NCBI GenBank assembly: GCA_009692275.1
Contig: SHZL01000003.1
Location: forward strand, 1-32,390
Length of the DNA: 32,390 nt
Source of the DNA: Lysobacterales bacterium
GTDB taxonomy: Bacteria > Pseudomonadota > Gammaproteobacteria > Xanthomonadales > SZUA-36
Direction: 5' to 3'
Shown: piece after piece, positions 1 through 8,723 of the stretch
Layout of the letters: each line of letters starts with the position of its first letter
Position numbering within the stretch: the first letter of the stretch is position 1
Notes under the pieces: model-generated
The model's database searches: none
Told to the model about the DNA's origin: nothing
The model's input: the letters and a program-made list of their open reading frames with translations, nothing else
Program-made: the position numbers and the translations under genes

Positions 1-1
1 C

Positions 2-2242
2 AAGTCAATCAATCCAAAGTCTATCAATTTTGGCACAATCACCTTCAGCCTGGCTCTTGTCTTTGCCGGGGGGTTTGCTTACAGCCCGCTGGCCACTGCG
101 CAGGAGGCGGATGAAGCTACCGAGCTTGAGGAAGTGGTCGTCACCGCCTCGCGGCGTGAAGAGAAATTACAGAATGTCGCCATGTCCGTATCCGTGGTTG
201 ATGTCAAACAGTACACGGATGCCGGCCTGACCAGCTTGGCGGACATCCTGCCGTTTGTGCCGGGTGTGTCGGTGGTGGGCGGCGGTGGAAATTTCTTTAA
301 CGAGGTTTATATCCGCGGCATCAATGCCGTGCTGGCCGCTGGCGTTACCAGTTATGTCGATGACATCCCGATTGGATCATCGACGGTTTATACCACCCCC
401 GCCCCACTGGACGGCACCCTGTTGGACCTCGGCACCCTGGATGTGCTCAAAGGCCCGCAGGGCACCCTGTACGGCTCCAGCGCCTTGGGCGGCATATTGA
501 AATTCAATACCCGGGAAGTGTCACTCACTGACTGGACCGGCAGCCTTTCTGCGAACCTGTCCGATACCCATCGCGGTGGCCTGAACCAATTGTACCGGGT
601 GAATGCCAATGGACCCCTGGCCAAGGACGCACTGGGCGTGAGCTTTACTGCCTTCTGGAACGACAAGACCGGATATATCGACAATGTGAGCATACCGAAG
701 GACGGTTGGGATGATTACCAGTATTGGGGCGCTTCCGGCAGCTTGCGCTGGGCCGCGACCGACAAGCTCGAAGTCAAGGTCCAGGGTCTGTACCAGAAAT
801 CCAAGCAGGACGGCCTGGCGACCATACAGGCCAACTCCGCCGACGATTACCTGTTGCCTGGTGTGGGTGCCGGGGAGCCCTGGTATGGCAAGTACGAGAC
901 CGGAGAGGCGCTGATCAACCCCAGCGAATTCGAGGCTGACATGCTGGGCCTGACCATCGACTATGACCTGGGCTTCGGCGTGCTGTCTTCGATCACCAGC
1001 ACACAGTCGGAAAACTTTACGCAGTCGCAGGACCTCACGGTTCCGTTTGCATTCTTCGCAGATATCTTTTTCCCTGACAGTGCGCCACACACCTCGGCAT
1101 TTTTTGTAGGCGACCTGGGCTTTGACAAGTTCACCCAGGAGTTGCGGCTGGTATCCACCTCCAATCAGAAATTTGAGTGGATAGTAGGCGGTTTCTACAC
1201 CAGCGAAGAAGGTCACAACACCCAAGTGTTGGACATCACCCCGCCGGTAGACTTGTTCTACGCCAATTTCCCATCGAATTACGACGAGTTGTCGCTCTAT
1301 GGCACTGGCACCTACTACTTCACACCTGATTTCGACGGTAGCGTAGGCGTGCGGTACTCGGATTACAGTAATGACGTGCAACTGGAAGCCAAGGGGCCTC
1401 TGGTTGCGCCGGTCCCCCTGACCAAGATCAGTGACAATGTCACCAACTGGCTGTTCAACCTGCGCTACCGGGTCGCCGATAACATGGCGGTTTATGGCCG
1501 CATTGCCAGCGGCTACCGCCCGGGCGGGGCCAACTTCCTGCTGCTTGACCCGAGCGGTAATCCGCTCACCGAGGCGTTTTACAAACCCGACTCCTTGTGG
1601 AGCTACGAACTTGGCCTCAAGGGCACATCTGAAGACGGGCGCTTTGGCTATGACGTTGCCGCGTTTTATATCGACTGGCAGGATTACCAGATCGGCATAG
1701 TTCGCGGCGGCCTCCAGGTTGCCGGAAACGCCAGCAAGGCCACCAGCAAGGGCTTCGAAGCCTCCCTGAGTTTTGCCCCAACCGAAGCGCTGGTCTTCAC
1801 GGGCGCCTTCTCCTACATCGATGCCAAGCTCGCGGCCGACGAGCCGGACCTGGGAGGTTTGGATGGCGATCAATTGCCCGATACCCCCAATTGGCAGACC
1901 GCCCTGGACGTGCAGTACAACTTCACCCTGGGAACTATGCCCGCCTATGCCGGCGCATCGTGGCTCTACAAAGGCTACATGCCGGTTGGATTCGATGGCT
2001 ATACCGACAGCGACGGCGTGTACTGGCCGCCTTCGTCACCGAACCTCATCATCGATGGTTACAGCCTGGTTGACCTGCGCGCCGGCTTCACTGCCGGAAG
2101 CTTTGACGTTTCGCTGTATGTCACCAATCTGATGGATGAATGGGCTTACACCAGCTTTGCGGCCACGTTCACCGCTCCCTCGCTCGCCACGCCGACCCGT
2201 CCCCGGACCTTCGGTGCGGTTTTAAGGTGGAATTTTTATTAA
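2..2242 (+). CDS. TonB-dependent receptor, 5' end truncated by the window edge
   Basis: Frame is open from base 2. Translation upstream of the listed ATG gives a signal-peptide-like stretch (FSLALVFAGGFAYSPLATAQ) followed by EEVVVTASRREEKLQNVAMSVSVVD (plug start), LKGPQGTLYGSSALGGILKFNTR and a C-terminal barrel ending in RPRTFGAVLRWNFY. Confidence 0.93.
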   Translation, partial: KSINPKSINFGTITFSLALVFAGGFAYSPLATAQEADEATELEEVVVTASRREEKLQNVAMSVSVVDVKQYTDAGLTSLADILPFVPGVSVVGGGGNFFNEVYIRGINAVLAAGVTSYVDDIPIGSSTVYTTPAPLDGTLLDLGTLDVLKGPQGTLYGSSALGGILKFNTREVSLTDWTGSLSANLSDTHRGGLNQLYRVNANGPLAKDALGVSFTAFWNDKTGYIDNVSIPKDGWDDYQYWGASGSLRWAATDKLEVKVQGLYQKSKQDGLATIQANSADDYLLPGVGAGEPWYGKYETGEALINPSEFEADMLGLTIDYDLGFGVLSSITSTQSENFTQSQDLTVPFAFFADIFFPDSAPHTSAFFVGDLGFDKFTQELRLVSTSNQKFEWIVGGFYTSEEGHNTQVLDITPPVDLFYANFPSNYDELSLYGTGTYYFTPDFDGSVGVRYSDYSNDVQLEAKGPLVAPVPLTKISDNVTNWLFNLRYRVADNMAVYGRIASGYRPGGANFLLLDPSGNPLTEAFYKPDSLWSYELGLKGTSEDGRFGYDVAAFYIDWQDYQIGIVRGGLQVAGNASKATSKGFEASLSFAPTEALVFTGAFSYIDAKLAADEPDLGGLDGDQLPDTPNWQTALDVQYNFTLGTMPAYAGASWLYKGYMPVGFDGYTDSDGVYWPPSSPNLIIDGYSLVDLRAGFTAGSFDVSLYVTNLMDEWAYTSFAATFTAPSLATPTRPRTFGAVLRWNFY

Positions 2243-2264
2243 TCGCAGGCAAAACCATGACTAC

Positions 2265-2286
2265 CGGGGCCTGGTTTCAGGCCCCG
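2265..2286 (+). terminator. Candidate hairpin after the TonB receptor gene
   Basis: Perfect 9-bp stem CGGGGCCTG-GTTT-CAGGCCCCG 23 bp after the stop codon. No clear T-run follows, so terminator function is uncertain. Confidence 0.4.
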
Positions 2287-2305
2287 CTTCTGCAGGGATG
2301 CAACT

Positions 2306-2377
2306 GGGGTCAGAGTAAATACCCTGGCACGTTGCTCTGGCCCCAAAACCTGACCCGAGAATATTTACTCTGACCCC
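2306..2377. repeat. 72-bp palindromic interspersed repeat, copy 1
   Basis: 16-bp perfect terminal inverted arms GGGGTCAGAGTAAATA ... TATTTACTCTGACCCC. About 92% identical over the same 72-bp length to copy 2 at 3683-3754. Confidence 0.9.
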
Positions 2378-2387
2378 ATCAGCACAG

Positions 2388-3695
2388 GTGAGATCAATCC
2401 CGCAGCAGGGGCAGTGGTTGGGCCAGCCGCGCGGGCTGACCATCCTGTTCCTCACCGAGATGTGGGAGATCTTCTCCTACTACGGCATGCGCTCGCTGCT
2501 GGTGTACTACATGACCAAGCAGCTCCTGCTCGGTCAACAGCAGGCCTCGCTGATCTACGGCATTTATACGGCCACGGTCTATTTCACGCCGATCATCGGC
2601 GGCGCTATTTCCGATCGCTGGCTCGGCCGCAGGCGTGCCGTGATCATCGGCGGCAGCATCATGGCGATCGGTCATTTCATGATGGCCTCAGAAGCGTTCT
2701 TCTATTTCGCGCTGGCGGCCATTGCAATTGGCAACGGACTGTTCCTGCCCAGCCTGCCGAGCCAGATCGACGGCTTGTACACCCAGGAAGATCCGCGCCG
2801 GGGTTCGGCCTACAACATCTACTACGTTGGCATAAACCTCGGCGGGCTGCTGGCTCCGCTGGTCTGCGGCACCCTGGGCGAGGTCTACGGTTGGCACTGG
2901 GGGTTTGGTGCGGCAGGCATCGGCATGCTGCTTGGCCTGGCAATATATATATTCGGCAGGCGTTATCTGCCGCCAGACTCGAAGATTCCAAAGCGGCAGG
3001 AAGCCGGACTCAATCCGGTGTCCCGTGCTGCCACGGACCTGCGCAGGACCGTGCTCGTGCTGGGCGCGATCGGCTTGACGGTCATGCTCTTTCGCGGCGC
3101 CTACGAGCAAGTTGGCAACACCATCGCGTTGTGGGCCGACTCGGCGGTCGATCGGGTCGTCGCCGGCGGGCTTTCCATTCCCATGACCTGGTTCCAGGCG
3201 CTCAATCCGCTGCTGGTCATCCTGTTGACGCCCCTGTTCGTCGCGCATTGGACCCGCCAGGCGGTCAAGGGTCGGGAGCCTGCACCGGCACGCAAGATGT
3301 CCTTCGGCGCGCTGGGCGTGGCGGCGGCGTACCTGTTGCTGGCGGCTGTCAGCGGGGCCAGCTCTGCAGGTCAGGTCAGCTGGCTGTGGCTCGCGTTGTT
3401 CTTTTTAATCCTCACTGCAGGCGAGTTGTTCATTCTTCCGATTGGCCTTGGATTGTTTGCACGGCTGGCACCGGAAGGATACGGCGCCACCACGATCGCT
3501 GCGTGGTTCTTCGCCGCGTTCGGGGGCAATTTGCTGGCCGGTGTGCTGGGAATGCTGTGGAGCGTGATCGGGCATACCGAGTATTTCGCCCTGATGGCCG
3601 GGGTGGCGGCGACTGCGGGCCTGGCCTTATGGCTGCTGGATGGTCCGGCAGGGCAGTTGAAGAAGACGCATGCGGCGGTTTTGGGGTCAGAGTAA
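2388..3695 (+). CDS. POT/PTR-family (proton-dependent oligopeptide) MFS transporter
   Basis: N-terminal GQPRGLTILFLTEMWEIFSYYGMRSLLVYYMTKQ is the POT signature region. Many hydrophobic helices. GTG start; stop codon lies inside repeat copy 2. Confidence 0.88.
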   Translation: MRSIPQQGQWLGQPRGLTILFLTEMWEIFSYYGMRSLLVYYMTKQLLLGQQQASLIYGIYTATVYFTPIIGGAISDRWLGRRRAVIIGGSIMAIGHFMMASEAFFYFALAAIAIGNGLFLPSLPSQIDGLYTQEDPRRGSAYNIYYVGINLGGLLAPLVCGTLGEVYGWHWGFGAAGIGMLLGLAIYIFGRRYLPPDSKIPKRQEAGLNPVSRAATDLRRTVLVLGAIGLTVMLFRGAYEQVGNTIALWADSAVDRVVAGGLSIPMTWFQALNPLLVILLTPLFVAHWTRQAVKGREPAPARKMSFGALGVAAAYLLLAAVSGASSAGQVSWLWLALFFLILTAGELFILPIGLGLFARLAPEGYGATTIAAWFFAAFGGNLLAGVLGMLWSVIGHTEYFALMAGVAATAGLALWLLDGPAGQLKKTHAAVLGSE

Positions 3696-3754
3696 ATAAT
3701 CTGGCACGATGCTCTGACCCCAAACCCTGACCCGAGAGTATTTACTCTGACCCC
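3683..3754. repeat. 72-bp palindromic interspersed repeat, copy 2
   Basis: Same 16-bp arms and length as copy 1 in direct orientation. About 6 internal mismatches. Confidence 0.9.
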
Positions 3755-3765
3755 AAAACCTGGCC

Positions 3766-4206
3766 TCACCGCAGCAGCATGGCAATCACAACCACACCAA
3801 TGATCAGTAGTACCGCGGGGAGCAGCCATTTGGCCAACCCTTTGGATTGGGCGGGTGGCGTTGACGCAACGCTTTTCGGTTGTTGGGGCGCGGGATTTAA
3901 ACGGGCAGCGGTATCTGCTATGGCATCCTTGCCGGGACTCTGCGAGGCTTTTGCCGCAGTTTTCCTGAAAGCATAATCAGGACAGTGTTCCAGGAACCAC
4001 GAGCGGCCCGTATCAAGCCCCAGCCGGAATCTCAGCTCGCCGATCATCTTCAGAGTGGAGTGCGTGCTGTCGTATAGTGCCCGCTTCTCGCTATGCAGAA
4101 GTATCGTTGCGCAATCACTTAGCTCTGGCTTGATCTCCAATGCCGCCTGCACTTCCCCTGCGCTGGCGCCCCGATCAATGCCCAATTTTGAGTAAAGGTC
4201 TTTCAC
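3766..4206 (-). CDS. Tail-anchored J-like domain protein without an HPD motif
   Basis: N-terminal DLYSKLGIDRGASAGEVQAALE...LLHSEKRALYDSTH resembles a J-like domain. C-terminal single TM helix WLLPAVLLIIGVVVIAMLL. GTGA overlap with the upstream gene. Confidence 0.55.
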   Translation of the reverse strand: MKDLYSKLGIDRGASAGEVQAALEIKPELSDCATILLHSEKRALYDSTHSTLKMIGELRFRLGLDTGRSWFLEHCPDYAFRKTAAKASQSPGKDAIADTAARLNPAPQQPKSVASTPPAQSKGLAKWLLPAVLLIIGVVVIAMLLR

Positions 4207-4916
4207 GTATTCCTCAGCAATTTGACGGCTTCCTCGATTCTCCTGAATCTCTCTTTCGCCACCGCAACTGCAGCTTCTCCCATTGCTTCAACCCGGCCGG
4301 AATGGAATATGGCTGTCAGGTTCTCATAGGCGCTTTCAATTTCGCTCTGCGTTGCGCTTAAACCGACGCCCAGAGCAGCGCGGGCTTGCTCAATCGTCAT
4401 GCGCGCACCCGGCTGGCCGTCGTTTGCGGAATTTTCGAGCAGACCCTCGCTGGAAACCTGATCCCACCAAAGCATGCTGCTTGGGTCGCCGGGCTGAGAA
4501 AATGCAGAACCGGATATGGTTTGAAAGCGTTTTTCCAGGAGCTCAATTCCCAGGTACAGGGCATCGGCATAAAAGCGCAGGATATGGTTCTCGGTTATCG
4601 CTATGCGGCGATCGGCCATCGACATGGTTATGGCCAGGTCGAGAAAAGCCGTGCGCAGTTCCCTGCTTTCCTGCGCGACAGTGCGGATCGCCGTTTCAAT
4701 GCTCTTCGAATCGCCTTTGCGTATGGTCGCCAACACGTCATCGGTCGTTGTCGTTCCCATGCTGTCGGGAAAATGCGAGGCGGCAAATTCCAACTCGGAT
4801 TCATCCAGTGTGCCGTCGCTCGCGGCCACCCACAAAAGCAGCAGCTTGACGCAACTTGCCAACTGCTCTTTTTGGCTCTGCGGCGCACCCTTCAATTTTG
4901 AGTTTACGATTGACAT
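4203..4916 (-). CDS. TerB-like / J-like domain protein
   Basis: LLLLWVAASDGTLDESELEFAASHF...LDLAITMSMADRRIAITENHILRFYADALYLG resembles TerB. C-terminal ARAALGVGLSATQSEIESAYENLTAIFHSGR...FRRIEEAVKLL resembles a degenerate J domain. Confidence 0.6.
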   Translation of the reverse strand: MSIVNSKLKGAPQSQKEQLASCVKLLLLWVAASDGTLDESELEFAASHFPDSMGTTTTDDVLATIRKGDSKSIETAIRTVAQESRELRTAFLDLAITMSMADRRIAITENHILRFYADALYLGIELLEKRFQTISGSAFSQPGDPSSMLWWDQVSSEGLLENSANDGQPGARMTIEQARAALGVGLSATQSEIESAYENLTAIFHSGRVEAMGEAAVAVAKERFRRIEEAVKLLRNT

Positions 4917-4924
4917 CGTTGCCT

Positions 4925-6622
4925 TTACCCCTCACTCGCCGGTTTCCAACCCGGCCCACGCACCGCGCGGCCAGGTGTCGCGCCAGTATGAGCTCCATTG
5001 CTGACCACGGGCACGCCGTTGACCAGCACGTGCACCATGCCAATGGAATATTGATGCGGGTCGTCAAACGTGGCCTTGTCCGCAATGACTGCAGGATCGA
5101 AGATAGCCACGTCTGCGAAGTAGCCCGGCGCGAGCCGGCCACGAGCGGGGACATGCAAGGTTTCTGCGGGCAAGAGGGTTAATCTGCGCACGGCTTCCTG
5201 CAGCGTAATGACCTGTTCCTCGCGGACGTACTTACCCAGTAATCGGGCGACGTTTCCATAGGTACGCGGATGGGAGCCGCCTTCCAGCGTCTTGCCTTCG
5301 GCTGCCGGGGCATCTGCATCGGAACCGAACATTACCCACGGCTGGCGAATCTGCTTTTTCAGGTTTTCCTCGGACATGAGGAAATAGACGGTACCAACAC
5401 GGGAGCCGTCTTCAATCACCAGGTCGATGATGGTATCGCGGTAGTCCTGTCCGCGCTCCTTCGCGACTTCGGTCAGTGTTTTGCCCATGTATTTTTTCTT
5501 GAGTTCTTCGTTCTTGAACTCAAGCAGGATCATGCCATCAGGGCCGGCGAGAAACCCTATGTTTTCCCAATCCTGGGCGTTAACGGCCATTTCCTCTTTT
5601 ACCCGGGCACGGGTTGCAGGGTCCTTGAGACGCTCGACCCATTTGTCGTAACCACCCGCCTGCACCCAGGTCGGCATCGATGCATCCAGGCCGGTTGCCC
5701 CGGCAACATAGGTATACATGTCGGCCGTGACCGCAACACCCTCGTCCCGCAGCGCATTGATCCTGGCGATGGCCGTATCCATCTTGTCCCAGTTCGGCTG
5801 GCCGGCGGCTTTCAGATGGTGAATTTTGACCGGCAGGTTGGCTTCCCGCCCGATGCGCAGGGTTTCGTCGATGGCCTCGATGAATTTATTGCCTTCACTG
5901 CGTATATGGGCTGTATAGATGCCGCCGTACTGGCCTGCAACCTTGGCCAGTTCCACCAGCTCTTCGGTTTCCGCATAGGTGCCGGGCACATAAATCAGCG
6001 CGTCGGTTAAGCCCAGGGCACCGTCCTGCATGGCCTGCCCGACCTGTGACTTCATGAGCTCAAGTTGTTCCGGTGTCGGGTCCACGTCATCCATGCCCAG
6101 GACATTCACGCGCACCGTGGCAGCAGACACAAAGGTTGCGAAGTTGGGTGCTACCCCGCTGGCTTCAACGGTTTTCAGGTACTCGTCCACGGTACGCCAG
6201 GACAACTCAACGTCCTCTTCCGCGAACAGGGCCGCCCAGAATTCTGCAGCCGTGTCGCTCAGGGGACTGAGTGAGGCCTCGCTGAGCACTTCAAAGGTGA
6301 CGCCCTGCAGCACATCGCTCATCGCCCTGCCGTCTGCCAGCAGTGACACATGCGCATGGCTCATTACATTGAAGAAACCGGGCGTCACGGCCAGCCCGCT
6401 TGCGTCGACGACAAGGGTGGCTGTGTCCTGGCCGAAACTGCCGATAGCACTCAAGCGATCTCCGCTGATTGCAATATCGGCCTTATAGGGCGGCGCTCCC
6501 GTTCCGTCGTAGATCGTTCCATTGCGGATCAGCACATCGTAATTGACGGCAAATGCACTGTAAGTGGTCAGCAAGCTGGCGGCAAAGGCGAGAAAGGTAT
6601 TCAATGTCCGGAGCCGGTTCAA
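4925..6622 (-). CDS. N-acyl-D-amino-acid deacylase / D-aminoacylase-family amidohydrolase, exported
   Basis: Signal peptide MNRLRTLNTFLAFAASLLTTYSAFA, then YDVLIRNGTIYDGTGAPPYKADIAISGDRLSAIG; VTPGFFNVMSHAH; YTAHIRSEG; HHLKAAG; MFGSDADAPAAEG. Confidence 0.88.
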   Translation of the reverse strand: MNRLRTLNTFLAFAASLLTTYSAFAVNYDVLIRNGTIYDGTGAPPYKADIAISGDRLSAIGSFGQDTATLVVDASGLAVTPGFFNVMSHAHVSLLADGRAMSDVLQGVTFEVLSEASLSPLSDTAAEFWAALFAEEDVELSWRTVDEYLKTVEASGVAPNFATFVSAATVRVNVLGMDDVDPTPEQLELMKSQVGQAMQDGALGLTDALIYVPGTYAETEELVELAKVAGQYGGIYTAHIRSEGNKFIEAIDETLRIGREANLPVKIHHLKAAGQPNWDKMDTAIARINALRDEGVAVTADMYTYVAGATGLDASMPTWVQAGGYDKWVERLKDPATRARVKEEMAVNAQDWENIGFLAGPDGMILLEFKNEELKKKYMGKTLTEVAKERGQDYRDTIIDLVIEDGSRVGTVYFLMSEENLKKQIRQPWVMFGSDADAPAAEGKTLEGGSHPRTYGNVARLLGKYVREEQVITLQEAVRRLTLLPAETLHVPARGRLAPGYFADVAIFDPAVIADKATFDDPHQYSIGMVHVLVNGVPVVSNGAHTGATPGRAVRGPGWKPASEG

Positions 6623-6781
6623 TTTCCTTTCCTTCCTGATTGCATCGGGGAAGTCTGATTATGACCAGTTTTCAGCCGGAGAACAGCGCGCCACCGTTTT
6701 GGCACAGCGATTGGCCGGATTGGAATACCAGAAGTTTGGGGTCCGGGTAAGAATGCATGAACTGCTGAAGGAATCTTGATT

Positions 6782-8695
6782 ATGAAACCGGTGCATAAAT
6801 TAATCTGCCTGCCTGCCGTCGTGCTGGCAGCATTCCAGATGATTGACGTGAAATCCATTGCGGCTGCGGATATCCCGGACGTCAGCAACGCGGCTGTGGT
6901 GGAAGCCTTCGTCGATGGCGTAGTGAAACCCAGCATGAAAGAAACCCACAGCCCATCGGGCGTGGTGATGGTGATGAAGGAAGGGCGGATCATTCTGGCC
7001 AGGGGCTACGGATTTATCGATGTGGACAAGCGCATCCCCGTCGACCCCGTAAGCAGCCTGTTCCGGCCGGGTTCCATTTCCAAGTTGTTTACCTGGGTAT
7101 CGGTCATGCAACTGGTCGAGCAGGGCAAACTGGACCTGGATGCCGACGTCAACCAGTACCTGACCACATTCCAGATCAAGGATACCTGGCCCGGTCAGCC
7201 CATCACCCTGCGCCACATCATGACACACACCCCCGGATTCGAAGACAGCGCGCTGGGCTTCCTCATCACCGACGACCCTGCGCGCATCATGCCGCTGGCG
7301 GATTCCCTGGCTAAATACCAGCCCAATCGCATCAATCCCCCCGGCCTGCATACCGCCTACTCCAACTACGCCACGGCGCTGGCCGGCCTGATCGTGGCCA
7401 ATGTGTCGGGAATGGAGTTCAACGCCTACCTGCAAAAGAACATTTTTGACGTCCTGGGCATGCAGCACTCTACCTTTGTCGAGCCCCTGCCACCGGAACT
7501 GGCCGGTGACATGGCCAAGGCTTACAGCTATAACGCCGGCACCGACAGCTACGAGGAGGAAAAATACGAAATCATTTCCAATTTCGGGCCGGCAGGGGCG
7601 ATGGCAGTCAGCGCTTATGACATGTCCCTGTTTGCTCATGCGCTGCTCAACGAAGGGGCATACCAGGGTCGCCGCATACTTGAAGCTGCAACATTGCAGC
7701 AAATGCTGGACGAAGGATTTGCCCACGACGACCGGGTCCGTGGAATGGGCCTGGGATTCATCGAACGTCGCTTCGGGCCCGAGGGATTCGATAATTTTGG
7801 CCACGATGGAGGCACCACCATTTTTATTTCCCACTTCGGAATGTCGCTGAAAGAAGATTTCATGTTGTTTTCCTCGTTCAGCGGTCCCGGCGCCGGGAAA
7901 ACCGCGCATGCCTTTGTTGGTGCGTTTTACGATGAATTCTTCCCGCCCGACGTGCCCGTCATCGAACCTCCCGCGGATTTTGCGGATCGTGCCGCGAAAT
8001 ACACGGGCACGTTTACCAGCTGGCGTAACAACTTCAGTGATTTCGAGTCCCTGCTGCGCGGCCTGGGCGGCACGAAGGTAACCGCCCTGCCGGACAACAC
8101 GCTGATGATTGGACCAAGCCGCTACGTGGAAGTGGATAAGAACCTGTTCCGCGAAGTCAACGGCAACGAGCGGATTGCATTCCAGGAAGACGCGGAGGGC
8201 GAGATCACCGGGATGGTGACAGATGGCATGGGGGTGTGGCAGGAATACCGCACGCCTTTCTATGAGGTCACGCAGTTCATCGGCTTGCTGGTCGGCCTGC
8301 CATTGTTGATCCTGCTGGGAGTGCTCCTGCGCCTCTGCTTTAATTGGCCTGGCTACAAATCGCTGGCCGGTGCGGAAAAAAACGCGCGGCGGGCATCGGT
8401 GCTGCTGGCGATATTCAATATCCTCTTCTTCATACTGGCGGGAATCGCCGTCAGCGGCGGTCTTATGTCCTTGATGTATGAGCTACCTACCCTGCTGAAG
8501 GTATCTTTCATATTTCCGATCCTGGCGACACTCGCGGCGCTGTACCACCTCTACCAATCTGCACAGCTGTGGCGTCAACCCGTATTTGGAAGCTCCATTT
8601 CCCGTATTGCTTACAGCATCGTGACACTGGCCGGGTTGGGCTTGAGCTGGTTTTATTACCACTGGAACCTGCTGGGGTTCAACTACTACAGCTAG
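6782..8695 (+). CDS. Beta-lactamase (class C)-fold serine hydrolase with C-terminal transmembrane helices
   Basis: SxxK motif in FRPGSISKLFTWVSVMQLVEQGKLDLDADVNQYL; YSNY; GHDGG; C-terminal hydrophobic helices. The ORF track starts at a TTG; the ATG at 6782 is more likely. Confidence 0.88.
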   Translation: MKPVHKLICLPAVVLAAFQMIDVKSIAAADIPDVSNAAVVEAFVDGVVKPSMKETHSPSGVVMVMKEGRIILARGYGFIDVDKRIPVDPVSSLFRPGSISKLFTWVSVMQLVEQGKLDLDADVNQYLTTFQIKDTWPGQPITLRHIMTHTPGFEDSALGFLITDDPARIMPLADSLAKYQPNRINPPGLHTAYSNYATALAGLIVANVSGMEFNAYLQKNIFDVLGMQHSTFVEPLPPELAGDMAKAYSYNAGTDSYEEEKYEIISNFGPAGAMAVSAYDMSLFAHALLNEGAYQGRRILEAATLQQMLDEGFAHDDRVRGMGLGFIERRFGPEGFDNFGHDGGTTIFISHFGMSLKEDFMLFSSFSGPGAGKTAHAFVGAFYDEFFPPDVPVIEPPADFADRAAKYTGTFTSWRNNFSDFESLLRGLGGTKVTALPDNTLMIGPSRYVEVDKNLFREVNGNERIAFQEDAEGEITGMVTDGMGVWQEYRTPFYEVTQFIGLLVGLPLLILLGVLLRLCFNWPGYKSLAGAEKNARRASVLLAIFNILFFILAGIAVSGGLMSLMYELPTLLKVSFIFPILATLAALYHLYQSAQLWRQPVFGSSISRIAYSIVTLAGLGLSWFYYHWNLLGFNYYS

Positions 8696-8723
8696 GGAAA
8701 CTCTGATTTATTCAGAGTTTTCC
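8695..8723. terminator. Candidate bidirectional terminator between convergent genes
   Basis: GGGAAACTCTGA-TTTAT-TCAGAGTTTTCC hairpin, 12-bp stem with one mismatch, A/T tracts on both sides of the CTCTGA core. Located at the junction of convergent stop codons. Confidence 0.5.

Noticed and set aside
485-510. TTGAAATTCAA near 496 as another copy of the shared operator
   Set aside because: Arms match but spacing is 1 bp rather than 5, and it lies inside the TonB coding sequence.
521-1873. 450-aa minus-strand ORF antisense to the first TonB receptor gene
   Set aside because: Shadow ORF in GC-rich coding DNA. Translation has no recognisable family; the plus strand encodes a clear receptor.
2414-3730. 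438-aa plus-strand ORF overlapping the POT transporter in another frame
   Set aside because: Arg/His-rich, low-sense translation typical of an out-of-frame shadow of a real gene.
6800-7909. 369-aa minus-strand ORF inside the serine hydrolase gene
   Set aside because: Antisense shadow. The plus-strand product has intact catalytic motifs.
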